45,957 nucleotides of DNA from Sulfurovum sp. (GTDB lineage: Bacteria; Campylobacterota; Campylobacteria; Campylobacterales; Sulfurovaceae). Every line of letters starts with the position of its first letter. Positions within the stretch are counted from its first letter, which is position 1. Both the position numbers and the translations under genes were made by a program. The stretch covers positions 1 to 45,957 of the forward strand of contig JADGDL010000014.1 of the NCBI GenBank assembly GCA_016744875.1, in the 5' to 3' direction. Positions 16,014 to 23,698 of the stretch are shown piece after piece. The notes under the pieces are model-generated. The model did no database searches. It was given only the letters and a program-made list of their open reading frames with translations, and had not been told where the DNA came from.

Positions 16014-16331
16014 ATGGCAGAACAAGACAAAGACCTCTTTCAAAAGATCGGTATAGATATCGGTAATGACAAAATAAACATTGATATCAATCAGACAAAA
16101 AACTTTTTCAATACATTAAAGCAAACCTTTGAAGATACCGCGCAAAATATTCAAAAAGATATCTCTGAGGGTAAGGTAGATATGGCTGAAAATGTAGGTA
16201 TAAAAGTAGACAAAGAGAACATCAACATAGACCTTGCTAAAACCCAAAGCTTTATAGAAGAGTTTGGCAAGAAAATTGAAGGTTTTTTAGGTGAGATAGA
16301 TAAAGCAGTAGATAATATAGATAAGAAGTAA
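16014..16331 (+). CDS. small acidic protein with two tandem 49-residue repeats
   Basis: 105 residues. Residues 12-50 (IGIDIGNDKINIDINQTKNF...) and 61-102 (VGIKVDKENINIDLAKTQSF...) align with a 49-residue period: a short beta-like GI-I-ND-INID segment followed by an amphipathic helix. There is no signal peptide, cysteine or membrane segment. An extended -10 and an AAAGGA ribosome-binding site support expression. It sits between rlmB and tex on the same strand. The beta-turn-helix repeat suggests a small oligomeric or scaffold-like protein, but I do not recognise the family and assign no role. Confidence 0.7.
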   Translation: MAEQDKDLFQKIGIDIGNDKINIDINQTKNFFNTLKQTFEDTAQNIQKDISEGKVDMAENVGIKVDKENINIDLAKTQSFIEEFGKKIEGFLGEIDKAVDNIDKK

Positions 16332-16342
16332 TAGTTTCTTGC

Positions 16343-16348
16343 TATAAT
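16343..16348 (+). promoter_or_regulatory. extended -10 promoter for tex
   Basis: TGC-TATAAT (16340-16348) lies 36 bases before the tex ATG, in the gap after the small repeat protein. The -35 region is not recognisable. Confidence 0.55.
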
Positions 16349-16384
16349 CGCGCTCTTTAATTAAGCTTTCCAGGAAACGAAGAT

Positions 16385-18481
16385 ATGCAAAACCTCACAA
16401 CACTACTTGCCAGCAAGACCACACTTAACGAAAAACAGATCAAAAACATTTTAACTTTGCTGGATAAAGGCGACACCATCCCTTTCATCGCACGTTACCG
16501 TAAAGAACTCACTGGTGGGGCAGATGATGAACAGTTACGTTTATTTCATGACGTCTATCTGTCTGCCAAACGTCTACTGGAACGTAAAGAAGAAATACTC
16601 CATACCCTCACAGAACGTGAATTACTTAATGCTGCTTTACAAAGTGCCATCGAGTCTGCCCGGACAATGACTAAACTGGAAGATATCTACAGACCTTACA
16701 AAGAGAAAAAAAATACACGTGCATCTACTGCCATTAAGCAAGGGTTAGAACCTTTAGCAAATATACTGCAATCTGCAAAACTTAGTAAAGAGGCTTTTAT
16801 GGCTGAAGCTAAACGTTTTGTAAAAGCTGAGGTGAAAGATGTTGCACATGCACTTAAAGGCGCGCAAGACATTTTAGCTGAGCGTTATGCAGAACAACCC
16901 AAAGAGCGTGAAGTACTACGTGACATGGTACAACGTCATGGCATGATAGAAGTGAAAGGTACTAAAACATTTCAAGAAAACGGCAGTTTTAAAAACTATA
17001 AAACCCATAGTGAAAAGGTGGCTTTCATACCATCACATCGTTACCTCGCCATCAAACGAGGGGAAAAAGAGAAAGAGCTCTCTGTGAAACTCACCATAGA
17101 TACGGAACGTTACCTGGACACACTCAAACGCTATAAACTAAAGGAGTGGATGGGAAGTTCTAAAGCTTTGCTGTTTGATGCCTATAAAGATGGTTTTAAA
17201 CGTTTACTTTACCCCTCCATAGAACGTGAGGTATTCGGACTGCTTAAAGAGAAAGCAGATGATTCTGCCATAGAAGTTTTTGGTAAGAACCTCACACAAC
17301 TTTTTATGACACCACCTGTAGTAGGTAAAGCATTGCTAGGTGCTGACCCTGCTTACCGTACAGGTTGTAAACTGGCGGTGATAGATGAAAATGGTAGGTA
17401 TCTGGACCATGCGGTTATCTACCCCGTCCCTCCAAGGGATGAGTATGAAAAATCACGTGATACCGTAGCTAAACTAGTGAAGAAGTACAACATACAAGGA
17501 GTCGCCATAGGTAATGGTACTGCCTCCAATGAAACGCAAGCCTTTTTTGCCAAACTTAATGATGATGGACTTACACTCCCCTATACGGTTGTCTCTGAAG
17601 CAGGGGCATCGGTTTACTCTGCATCCTCTATAGCTGCTAAGGAATACCCGGATCTGGATGTAACTATACGTGGTGCCATCTCCATCGCTGGGCGTTTACG
17701 TGACCCTATGGCTACACTGGTAAAGATAGACCCTAAATCTTTAGGTATAGGGCAGTACCAGCATGATGTTGATCAAAAGTTGCTTGAGCGTAAACTTCAT
17801 GAAAATGTAGAGCGTTTGGTAAATGCTGTGGGAGTAGATGTTAACTCTGCCTCAGCTTCTTTACTTTCTTATGTTGCAGGTGTGGGTAACACAGTCGCTT
17901 CCAACATAGTAAAACACCGCGAAAGTGTGGGTAGTTTTGATTCCAAGAAGGCTTTGTTAAAGGTAAAAGGTTTAGGTGCCAAGGCATATGAACAGGCTGC
18001 TGGGTTCATACGTATACGTGGAGGAAAAAGTATCTTTGACAACACCGGCATACACCCTGAGAGTTATGAAGTAGCCAAAGCTTTAGAGAAATATGCTGAC
18101 CTAAGTGACACTAAAAGTATAGCCCAAGACTTAGCTGTAGGGGAGTTGACGTTAAAAGACATTATCAAAGAGTTGGCCAAACCAGGGTTTGACCCACGTG
18201 AAGACCTGCCTAGCATCCCGTTTAAGCAAGGACTGACAGACATACATAGCCTACGGGAAGGAAGCATCGTATCTGGTGTAGTCAGGAATATCGCTGACTT
18301 TGGTGCATTTGTAGATATAGGACTAAAAAATGACGGGATGATACACATCTCTCAAATGAGTCAAAAACGCATTAAACATCCTCTGGAAGTACTCTCGGTA
18401 AATCAGTATCTCTCCCGTGTTGAGGTTATAAGTATAGACTTAGAGAAGAACAAAGTTGGCTTGAGTCTTAAAGAGGTGTAG
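16385..18481 (+). CDS. tex: Tex-family RNA-binding transcription accessory protein
   Basis: 698 residues, a complete Tex. In order: an N-terminal HTH/helical region (PFIARYRKELTGGADDEQLR, then DIYRPYKEKKNTRAS), a YqgF-like RNase H fold (about 320-450, LGADPAYRTGCKLAVIDE), helix-hairpin-helix segments (LLSYVAGVGNTVASNIVKHR and LKVKGLGAKAYEQAAGFIRI), and a C-terminal S1 RNA-binding domain (GVVRNIADFGAFVDIGLKNDGMIHIS). Family members bind nucleic acid and influence transcription; the biochemical activity is unsettled. The ribosome-binding site is AGGAAACG. The last 14 bases overlap the end of thpR on the opposite strand. Confidence 0.95.
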   Translation: MQNLTTLLASKTTLNEKQIKNILTLLDKGDTIPFIARYRKELTGGADDEQLRLFHDVYLSAKRLLERKEEILHTLTERELLNAALQSAIESARTMTKLEDIYRPYKEKKNTRASTAIKQGLEPLANILQSAKLSKEAFMAEAKRFVKAEVKDVAHALKGAQDILAERYAEQPKEREVLRDMVQRHGMIEVKGTKTFQENGSFKNYKTHSEKVAFIPSHRYLAIKRGEKEKELSVKLTIDTERYLDTLKRYKLKEWMGSSKALLFDAYKDGFKRLLYPSIEREVFGLLKEKADDSAIEVFGKNLTQLFMTPPVVGKALLGADPAYRTGCKLAVIDENGRYLDHAVIYPVPPRDEYEKSRDTVAKLVKKYNIQGVAIGNGTASNETQAFFAKLNDDGLTLPYTVVSEAGASVYSASSIAAKEYPDLDVTIRGAISIAGRLRDPMATLVKIDPKSLGIGQYQHDVDQKLLERKLHENVERLVNAVGVDVNSASASLLSYVAGVGNTVASNIVKHRESVGSFDSKKALLKVKGLGAKAYEQAAGFIRIRGGKSIFDNTGIHPESYEVAKALEKYADLSDTKSIAQDLAVGELTLKDIIKELAKPGFDPREDLPSIPFKQGLTDIHSLREGSIVSGVVRNIADFGAFVDIGLKNDGMIHISQMSQKRIKHPLEVLSVNQYLSRVEVISIDLEKNKVGLSLKEV

Positions 18482-18974
18482 TCTCTACCTCATAAAGGCT
18501 CTGATACTTCAACCCTTTGGATGTATGTTTACTCTCATAAAGTATGATCTTTGGCAAGATAGTGCCTAAGCTTTTCTCTCTATACGATTTCATTTTTTCT
18601 TTGTAAGCTTTGTAGTCAAGTATTTTTTCTATGCGACAAAGTGTGATATGCGGTTTAAAACGATGGAGGTCAAAACCTGCTGTTTTAAACTCTCTGGCTT
18701 TTTCATAAAGTGCTTTCTGTTGTGCTTTAGCCAATAAGATACGAGGTGGTGTACCAAAGTACCCAAGTTCAGCGATCTCAACTTCACTCTCAAGATTGGT
18801 CAGTGGTAACATTTTCTCTTTTGTATCACTAAGGGTAGGGTGCTCGCTTAGAAAGACCCATGTGAGATGGAGCTTTTTCTCATCTGTCCACCTTCCCTCG
18901 ATGATATCTTTAAAATCTTCTTTGATAGAAGCATAGTTATCGATGATGACTGGGGAGGCGATAAAGAGTCTCAC
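18468..18974 (-). CDS. thpR: RNA 2',3'-cyclic phosphodiesterase (2H family)
   Basis: 168 residues of the LigT/ThpR two-histidine fold, which opens 2',3'-cyclic phosphates on RNA ends. Both catalytic HxT motifs are visible: HLTWVFLSEH (about 41) and HITLCRIEK (about 128). The N-terminus MRLFIASPV is typical. The 3' end overlaps the tex stop by 14 bases on the opposite strand, so the two messages share an antisense stretch. No neighbouring gene indicates its substrate. Confidence 0.88.
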   Translation of the reverse strand: MRLFIASPVIIDNYASIKEDFKDIIEGRWTDEKKLHLTWVFLSEHPTLSDTKEKMLPLTNLESEVEIAELGYFGTPPRILLAKAQQKALYEKAREFKTAGFDLHRFKPHITLCRIEKILDYKAYKEKMKSYREKSLGTILPKIILYESKHTSKGLKYQSLYEVETTPL

Positions 18975-19072
18975 AAGATTCCTTTTTTACTATTATATGA
19001 CAAAATGACATATTTTTAACATTATTGATACTTTTTAGATAAAATATAAACAATAATATCTTAGGAAAAATC

Positions 19073-20392
19073 ATGTCTACTCAAAACACCATCAAATGCC
19101 CCAATTGTGGAACCCATATAGATATCGATGAGATATTTTACCATCAGATAGAAGAGAAGTTTAAACAACAGCATCTCCAAGATCAAAAGAAACTCCAAGA
19201 TGAAATAGAAGCAAAACGTAAAGAGTATAAAACACATTTAGACACGCTAAAAATCAAAGAAGATGCACTTAAAGAAGAGAAAGAGAAGTTTGACGAAGAG
19301 CTTAAACGTGCCACACGTGAACAGCTCAAAGTAGAGAGACAAAAACTTCATGATGAACTAAAAAAAGAGTTGGTGGAAGAGCAGAGTGAATCTGTAGCAC
19401 TTCTCCAAAAAGAACTCAACGAAAAGTCAGAACAGGTTAAAGAACTTAATGCTTCCAAGATAGAGATAGAAAAACTCAAACGTGAAAAAGACGAGATAGC
19501 CTCAGCTGCTAAAGTAGAAGCACAAAAGGCTCTGAGTGATGAACTTAAATTTGAAAAAGAGAAACTGGCCAAACAAGCACAAGAACTCAAAGAACAGACA
19601 CTCAAAGAAGTAAGAGAAGCCTCTGAGCTAGAACTCAAAGCCAAAGATGAGAAGATAGCCCAAATGGCAAAAAGCATAGAAGATGCTAAACGTAAAGCAG
19701 AGCAAGGCTCTATGCAGATACAAGGTGAAGCACTCGAACTTGCCATAGAAGAGTGGCTAAGCTCCCAGTTTCCTTTTGACACGGTGGATGAGGTCAAAAA
19801 AGGTGCTTTTGGTGCAGACTGTGTACAGACCATACATACGCGTGAACTACAAAACTGCGGGGTCATCTGTTATGAGTCCAAGAACACAAAAGCATGGTCA
19901 GATGGCTGGGTAAGCAAACTCAAACAAGACATGCTCAAAGTAAATGCAGATATCGGTGTGCTTGTGACTTCTGTCTACCCAAATGACATGGAACGCATGG
20001 GCTTTGTAGATGGAATCTGGGTGTGTAACCTCACTGAGTTTAGAGGCTCGGTCTCACTCCTTCGTGAGAGTCTCATACGTGTACACAAAACGGTACAACG
20101 TGAAGAGAACAGAGGTGACAAGATGACACTACTCTATAACTACCTCACGGGTAACGAGTTTAGCATGCAGATGAACTCCATCGTAGAAGGTTTCATGACC
20201 ATGCAAACAGAACTAGACAAAGAACGCCGCTCACTCATGGCAAGCTGGAAACGCCGCCAAAAACTCATAGATGGTGTGTTACAGAACACTACTGAGATGT
20301 ATGGTTCTCTGCAGGGTATAGCTGGGGCTAGTGCGCTTGGACATATTGAGGCTTTGGAGTTACCGGAGGGGCTTGAAGATCAAGATCAATAA
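19073..20392 (+). CDS. DUF2130 protein: coiled coil plus PD-(D/E)XK-like nuclease domain
   Basis: 439 residues. An N-terminal CPNC (9-12) and HIDI begin a small zinc-ribbon-like head with only one CxxC. A long charged coiled coil follows (about 25-215, for example EEKEKFDEELKRATREQL). The C-terminal domain, conserved in DUF2130, shows GEALELAIEEWL (Glu221), GAFGAD (Asp249) and CYESKNTKAW (Glu268, Lys270), a spacing that fits the PD-(D/E)XK nuclease core. After it come helices to the end. Function is unknown; a DNA-end or phage-related role is an inference only. It has its own promoter region and is followed by an HTH protein on the other strand. Confidence 0.85.
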   Translation: MSTQNTIKCPNCGTHIDIDEIFYHQIEEKFKQQHLQDQKKLQDEIEAKRKEYKTHLDTLKIKEDALKEEKEKFDEELKRATREQLKVERQKLHDELKKELVEEQSESVALLQKELNEKSEQVKELNASKIEIEKLKREKDEIASAAKVEAQKALSDELKFEKEKLAKQAQELKEQTLKEVREASELELKAKDEKIAQMAKSIEDAKRKAEQGSMQIQGEALELAIEEWLSSQFPFDTVDEVKKGAFGADCVQTIHTRELQNCGVICYESKNTKAWSDGWVSKLKQDMLKVNADIGVLVTSVYPNDMERMGFVDGIWVCNLTEFRGSVSLLRESLIRVHKTVQREENRGDKMTLLYNYLTGNEFSMQMNSIVEGFMTMQTELDKERRSLMASWKRRQKLIDGVLQNTTEMYGSLQGIAGASALGHIEALELPEGLEDQDQ

Positions 20393-20513
20393 AGAATTTG
20401 GTGTTGGCGTATACTCATTTTTTGTTGTTCTATCTTTATTGGATCTTTTGTTATCATTCAAGATAAAAATGAAATAATTGTAATCAATTTTCATTTAAGC
20501 AGTGTCAAAATTA

Positions 20514-20861
20514 TTACGCTCCATTTAAAACAGATAGAACGGTTGTTCTACTTGTTTTAAGTTCTGTTGTAATCTTTAATATATTTATCTCACCATTGTC
20601 ATTATAATATTCTTCATTATCTAACATTCGTAATATAGTGTCTTTTTTATCAAGTATCTCTTGAGATGTTTGTCTGGTCTCAAAAGTAAAATCTTCTTCA
20701 CTCATGGTTTTAAGTGCTTCTAAATCTCTTTTTATTGTGGGCACTGTGACTTTTAATTCTTTTGCTAAATCTTTAGGATCATCAATGCCTTGTAGTATCA
20801 AATCCCTTAAAGCTATTCTTCTTGTTTTGATTTTACGTCGACGATGATAAGAAATTTTCAT
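20514..20861 (-). CDS. small DNA-binding protein with two HTH-like segments
   Basis: 115 residues. The very basic N-terminus (KISYHRRRKIKTRRIALR) leads into a DeoR-like helix-turn-helix (DDPKDLAKELKVTVPTIKRDLEAL, about 27-50). A second segment near the C-terminus (INILKITTELKTSRTTVLSVLN) also reads as a helix-turn-helix, suggesting two DNA-recognition units. No ligand domain is present. It may be a repressor or mobile-element accessory protein. It is convergent with the DUF2130 gene; an imperfect hairpin at 20469-20494 may end both transcripts. Family not named. Confidence 0.65.
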   Translation of the reverse strand: MKISYHRRRKIKTRRIALRDLILQGIDDPKDLAKELKVTVPTIKRDLEALKTMSEEDFTFETRQTSQEILDKKDTILRMLDNEEYYNDNGEINILKITTELKTSRTTVLSVLNGA

Positions 20862-21001
20862 TATTATTCTTTCGAGTATTATTTATAACGCTTTATGTAT
20901 GACATTATAGAGAGTTATTCTATGAATGTAAAATATAGGGGTCAGGAGTTAATGATAATTTCTGTGAGGGTGTTGGAGAAGTTAGTGAAGTGTAAGAGAT
21001 T

Positions 21002-21316
21002 TTAAATAGTCTCAAGTCTCTCAAACATATCTGGATACTTATCTGTCAAGGCAAGTAAGGTAGATGCTTGTTCATTGGGTCGGCTTGTGCCTAGTTCCCA
21101 TTTTTCTAGTGTACGTGGTGAGATGTGTAAAAAGTTTGCGAAGAGTGCACGGCTCATGTTGTACTTTTCTCTAATGGAGCGTATCTCATTTGCAGATAAT
21201 ACTTTGCGTTCGTTAGGGGTGATAGACATGGTTTTGAGTGTTAGCTTGTCTTGTTCAAAGGCTTTAGCCTCTTCCAGCCCAGTTTTTAACTCTTCAAATA
21301 GATTTCTCTTAGGCAT
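21002..21316 (-). CDS. HigA-type antitoxin, XRE family
   Basis: 104 residues. The C-terminal helix-turn-helix is clear: LSANEIRSIREKYNMSRALFANFLHISPRTLEKWELGTSRP, ending with a helical dimerisation segment. The N-terminus (NLFEELKTGLEEAKAFEQDKL) is the toxin-wrapping region typical of HigA/NadS-like antitoxins. It neutralises the upstream RelE-like toxin and represses the operon. Its start overlaps the toxin's 3' end by eight bases, so translation is coupled. The toxin-first order is the hallmark of higBA. Confidence 0.88.
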   Translation of the reverse strand: MPKRNLFEELKTGLEEAKAFEQDKLTLKTMSITPNERKVLSANEIRSIREKYNMSRALFANFLHISPRTLEKWELGTSRPNEQASTLLALTDKYPDMFERLETI

Positions 21317-21629
21317 TTTTTAACTCCTCTACGATAATTTTGAGTATCTTTTTTTCTTGGTTAGTGAGATCGTTTACTTCATTTTTGGCATAGAGAGTTA
21401 AAAGATGGATATGACTTTTCTCTGTAATAAAAAGATAAATAGTACGAATACCACTTCTTTTACCTTTACAATTGGCAGACCAACGAAGTTTTTGTAGTCC
21501 ACCAGTACCTTGTATGACATCACCAGATAAAGGCTGCTCCACTAAAAAGTTTTGTAATTGACGATAACTATCATCTTCCAAATATTTTTCGCGTAGCTTC
21601 TCAAATAACTTTGATTCTATAAATATCAT
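21309..21629 (-). CDS. HigB-type toxin, RelE/ParE superfamily
   Basis: 106 residues from ATG 21629 (MIFIESKLFEKL). The HigB2 pattern is complete: DDSYRQLQNFLVEQP, GDVIQGTGGLQKLRWSA, GKRSGIRTIYLFI and HLLTLYAKNEVNDLT, a ribosome-dependent mRNA endonuclease fold. The start is chosen by family alignment; the frame is open further upstream to a TTG at 21662. No independent Shine-Dalgarno precedes 21629. Instead a 12-codon leader ORF with a strong one ends two bases before it, suggesting coupled translation. Followed by the antitoxin with an eight-base overlap. Confidence 0.88.
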   Translation of the reverse strand: MIFIESKLFEKLREKYLEDDSYRQLQNFLVEQPLSGDVIQGTGGLQKLRWSANCKGKRSGIRTIYLFITEKSHIHLLTLYAKNEVNDLTNQEKKILKIIVEELKNA

Positions 21630-21630
21630 T

Positions 21631-21669
21631 TTATTGTACCCATATTGGGTATAGTATGTCAAGTTTCAT
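21631..21669 (-). CDS. 12-residue leader ORF coupled to the toxin gene
   Basis: ATG 21669 opens MKLDILYPIWVQ and stops at TAA 21633-21631, one base before the toxin ATG. AGAGGA (minus strand, 21681-21676) lies six bases upstream, the best ribosome-binding site in the locus. The ORF contains both the TTGACATACTATA element and the TACCCA palindrome. It could be a translational loader for the toxin or a coincidence of AT-rich sequence; the stop/start adjacency favours coupling. Confidence 0.4.
   Translation of the reverse strand: MKLDILYPIWVQ
21637..21651. promoter_or_regulatory. palindromic operator-like site of the toxin-antitoxin operon
   Basis: TACCCA-TAT-TGGGTA is a perfect inverted repeat with a three-base centre, located 8 bases upstream of the toxin ATG. 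XRE antitoxins bind short palindromes of this kind to autoregulate. Binding here is inferred. Confidence 0.5.
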
Positions 21670-21751
21670 TATGATTCCTCTTGAATTGTTTCACTGATTA
21701 TAGAGAAATTAAAAGAGTATAATGAAAAAGATGTCAAATTGACATACTATA
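21650..21751. repeat. 13-bp inverted repeat spanning the higBA / rluA-like intergenic region
   Basis: TATAGTATGTCAA (21650-21662) and TTGACATACTATA (21739-21751) are exact reverse complements separated by 76 bases. The left copy lies in the toxin leader and the right copy overlaps a TATAAT box (21750-21755) facing the pseudouridine synthase gene. Two identical sites in mirror orientation suggest one regulator acting on both divergent transcripts. Confidence 0.55.
21697..21702 (-). promoter_or_regulatory. -10 box of the toxin-antitoxin operon
   Basis: TATAAT on the minus strand lies 28 bases before the leader ATG and 68 bases before the toxin ATG, which leaves room for a normal leader with the AGAGGA site. 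The -35 is weak. Confidence 0.45.
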
Positions 21752-21809
21752 TAATAAAAAGAGAAGATGCAAATTGTATAATGTTCAAAACTCACAGTAA
21801 GGATCTTTA

Positions 21810-22688
21810 TTGCCCTATGTACTTAAGCAATATGACGTTAGTAAAGGTGAAAAAGTAGAAAACTTTTTGGTAGATGTTGTAAAACTACCTGAACCACTAG
21901 CCCATAAGATTTTGCAAAAGGGTAGAGTAGTTGACCATAAAAAAAGGCGTTTACAAAAAGGTCAAACGCTAAAAGAGGGTTACATTGAAGTCTTCATATT
22001 TGAAGCCATTACTAAAGGCTTAACCCCACTGTTCCAAACAGAACATTTTGCTATATTTGACAAACCTTTTGGACTGTTAGTGCACCCGACTACACTCTCC
22101 ACAGACTACACTCTTTTAGATGAGATACGCTACCAGTTTGGAGATGAAGGCAGTCTCGTACATAGGATAGATGCAGAAACATCAGGACTCGTACTGGTAT
22201 CTAAAAATGGATATGCTCAGTATGTACTCAGCGAGATGTTTGATAAAAAAGCGTTTGTTAAACAGTATAAAGCACTCGTAGAAAAAGAGATAAAAGAAGA
22301 CATACTGGTAGACAAAAGCATCGGTCCTTCAAATGGGCTCATAAAGTTAAAAATGCAAACATCTCCTGATGGAAAAGAGTCTAGCACGTTAATACGCCCA
22401 ATATCGTATAACAAAGACACAAGCCAAACCTTAGTAGAAGCCATACCCTACACAGGAAGACAGCACCAAATAAGAGTACATCTAGACTCCATAGGACACA
22501 GGATAGTCGGAGATCCCATCTATGGACTGGATGAAAGTTTTGTAGATGATTTTTTAAATGACCAGATATCAAAGATGGAACGTACAAAAATAACAGGGGC
22601 ATCCAGGCTAATGCTTCATGCTTATTATTTGGAGTTTACCTTTTTGAAAAATACTTATATCTTTTGTTCTAAGCAAGCGTTTGGCTAA
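21810..22688 (+). CDS. RluA-family pseudouridine synthase
   Basis: 292 residues. An N-terminal S4-like RNA-binding segment (PLAHKILQKGRVVDHKKRRLQKGQTL, about 25-55) precedes the catalytic domain: FDKPFGLLVHPT, then SLVHRIDAETSGLVLVSKN with the HRID catalytic aspartate, and EAIPYTGRQHQIRVHLDSIGHRIVGDPIYG. It isomerises uridine in rRNA or tRNA; the target site cannot be told from sequence. The start is the TTG at 21810, with AAGGAT five bases upstream; no in-frame ATG lies near. Its promoter region is shared with the higBA locus. Confidence 0.85.
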   Translation: MPYVLKQYDVSKGEKVENFLVDVVKLPEPLAHKILQKGRVVDHKKRRLQKGQTLKEGYIEVFIFEAITKGLTPLFQTEHFAIFDKPFGLLVHPTTLSTDYTLLDEIRYQFGDEGSLVHRIDAETSGLVLVSKNGYAQYVLSEMFDKKAFVKQYKALVEKEIKEDILVDKSIGPSNGLIKLKMQTSPDGKESSTLIRPISYNKDTSQTLVEAIPYTGRQHQIRVHLDSIGHRIVGDPIYGLDESFVDDFLNDQISKMERTKITGASRLMLHAYYLEFTFLKNTYIFCSKQAFG

Positions 22689-22817
22689 GAGTAACTGTGA
22701 TAAATTGAGGGATATATCCTAAACATTATCTGCTATAGTACACTAGATGTTTTTGAATAATAAAGATTTTTTTAAGTAGATCAATACAAGGCATAAGTGT
22801 ATAAAGAAAGGCATAGG

Positions 22818-23204
<387 letters not shown>

Positions 23205-23226
23205 AGAGAGTATGGAGTATGAGTTT

Positions 23227-23655
23227 ATGAACATAAAAGTTGTTTGTCCCCATTGTCTGGAAGTAAACAGTGTCGAAAAGAAAGCATCATACTTTAGTGA
23301 ACACTGTAAAGCGTGTGAAGCGTCCCTTGTGGAGAGCAAGCCATTGAATGTAAACTTGGCTATATTGGACTATTTCATCTCAACGTCTGAGTTACCTGTG
23401 ATCGTAGACTTTTGGGCACCTTGGTGTGGTCCCTGTGTGACGATGGCACCACATTTTGAAACTGCGGCACTTGCAATGCCCTTACAAGCACAGTTTTTAA
23501 AAGTAAATAATGACGATGCCCAAACACAAAATTCAAATATCATCATCGTAAACATTCCCGCTGTACTTGTGTTTAAAGATGGAAAAGAGATAGATAGATT
23601 TACAGGAGCACGCAGCAGCAAGCAGATCATCAAATGGGTTCAGCAGTATGTTTAG
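23227..23655 (+). CDS. thioredoxin 2 (TrxC-like), copy A
   Basis: 142 residues from ATG 23227, chosen because the paralogue at 25987 begins at the same point (MN-K/N-VVCPHCLEV). An N-terminal zinc finger (CPHC and CKAC) precedes a thioredoxin fold with FWAPWCGPCVTMAPHFE (active-site WCGPC) and the cis-proline loop NIPAVLVFKDGKEID. TrxC proteins reduce protein disulfides and resist oxidative stress. GGAG lies about ten bases before the ATG. It probably shares a transcript with the truncated haemoglobin gene. Confidence 0.9.
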   Translation: MNIKVVCPHCLEVNSVEKKASYFSEHCKACEASLVESKPLNVNLAILDYFISTSELPVIVDFWAPWCGPCVTMAPHFETAALAMPLQAQFLKVNNDDAQTQNSNIIIVNIPAVLVFKDGKEIDRFTGARSSKQIIKWVQQYV

Positions 23656-23698
23656 TGTATTTGCTGAAAGATTATCGCTCTGGAGTCTAGAAATCTTA

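Noticed and set aside
19348..19866. Long minus-strand Ser/Cys-rich ORF opposite the DUF2130 gene
   Set aside because: It is the mirror of the Glu/Lys-rich coiled-coil codons and has no protein-like composition or ribosome-binding site.
20469..20494. Imperfect hairpin (ATGAAATAATTG / CAATTTTCAT) between the DUF2130 and HTH genes as a factor-independent terminator
   Set aside because: The stem is nearly all A-T and lacks a T-run, so it is too weak to call, though it may help end convergent transcripts.
21633..21662. Textbook sigma-70 promoter (TTGACA, 18-base spacer, TACAAT) on the minus strand before the toxin gene
   Set aside because: The -10 ends only three bases before the toxin ATG, so transcription would begin inside or after the start codon. 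The upstream TATAAT at 21697-21702 fits better. The boxes are probably part of the operator and leader ORF.
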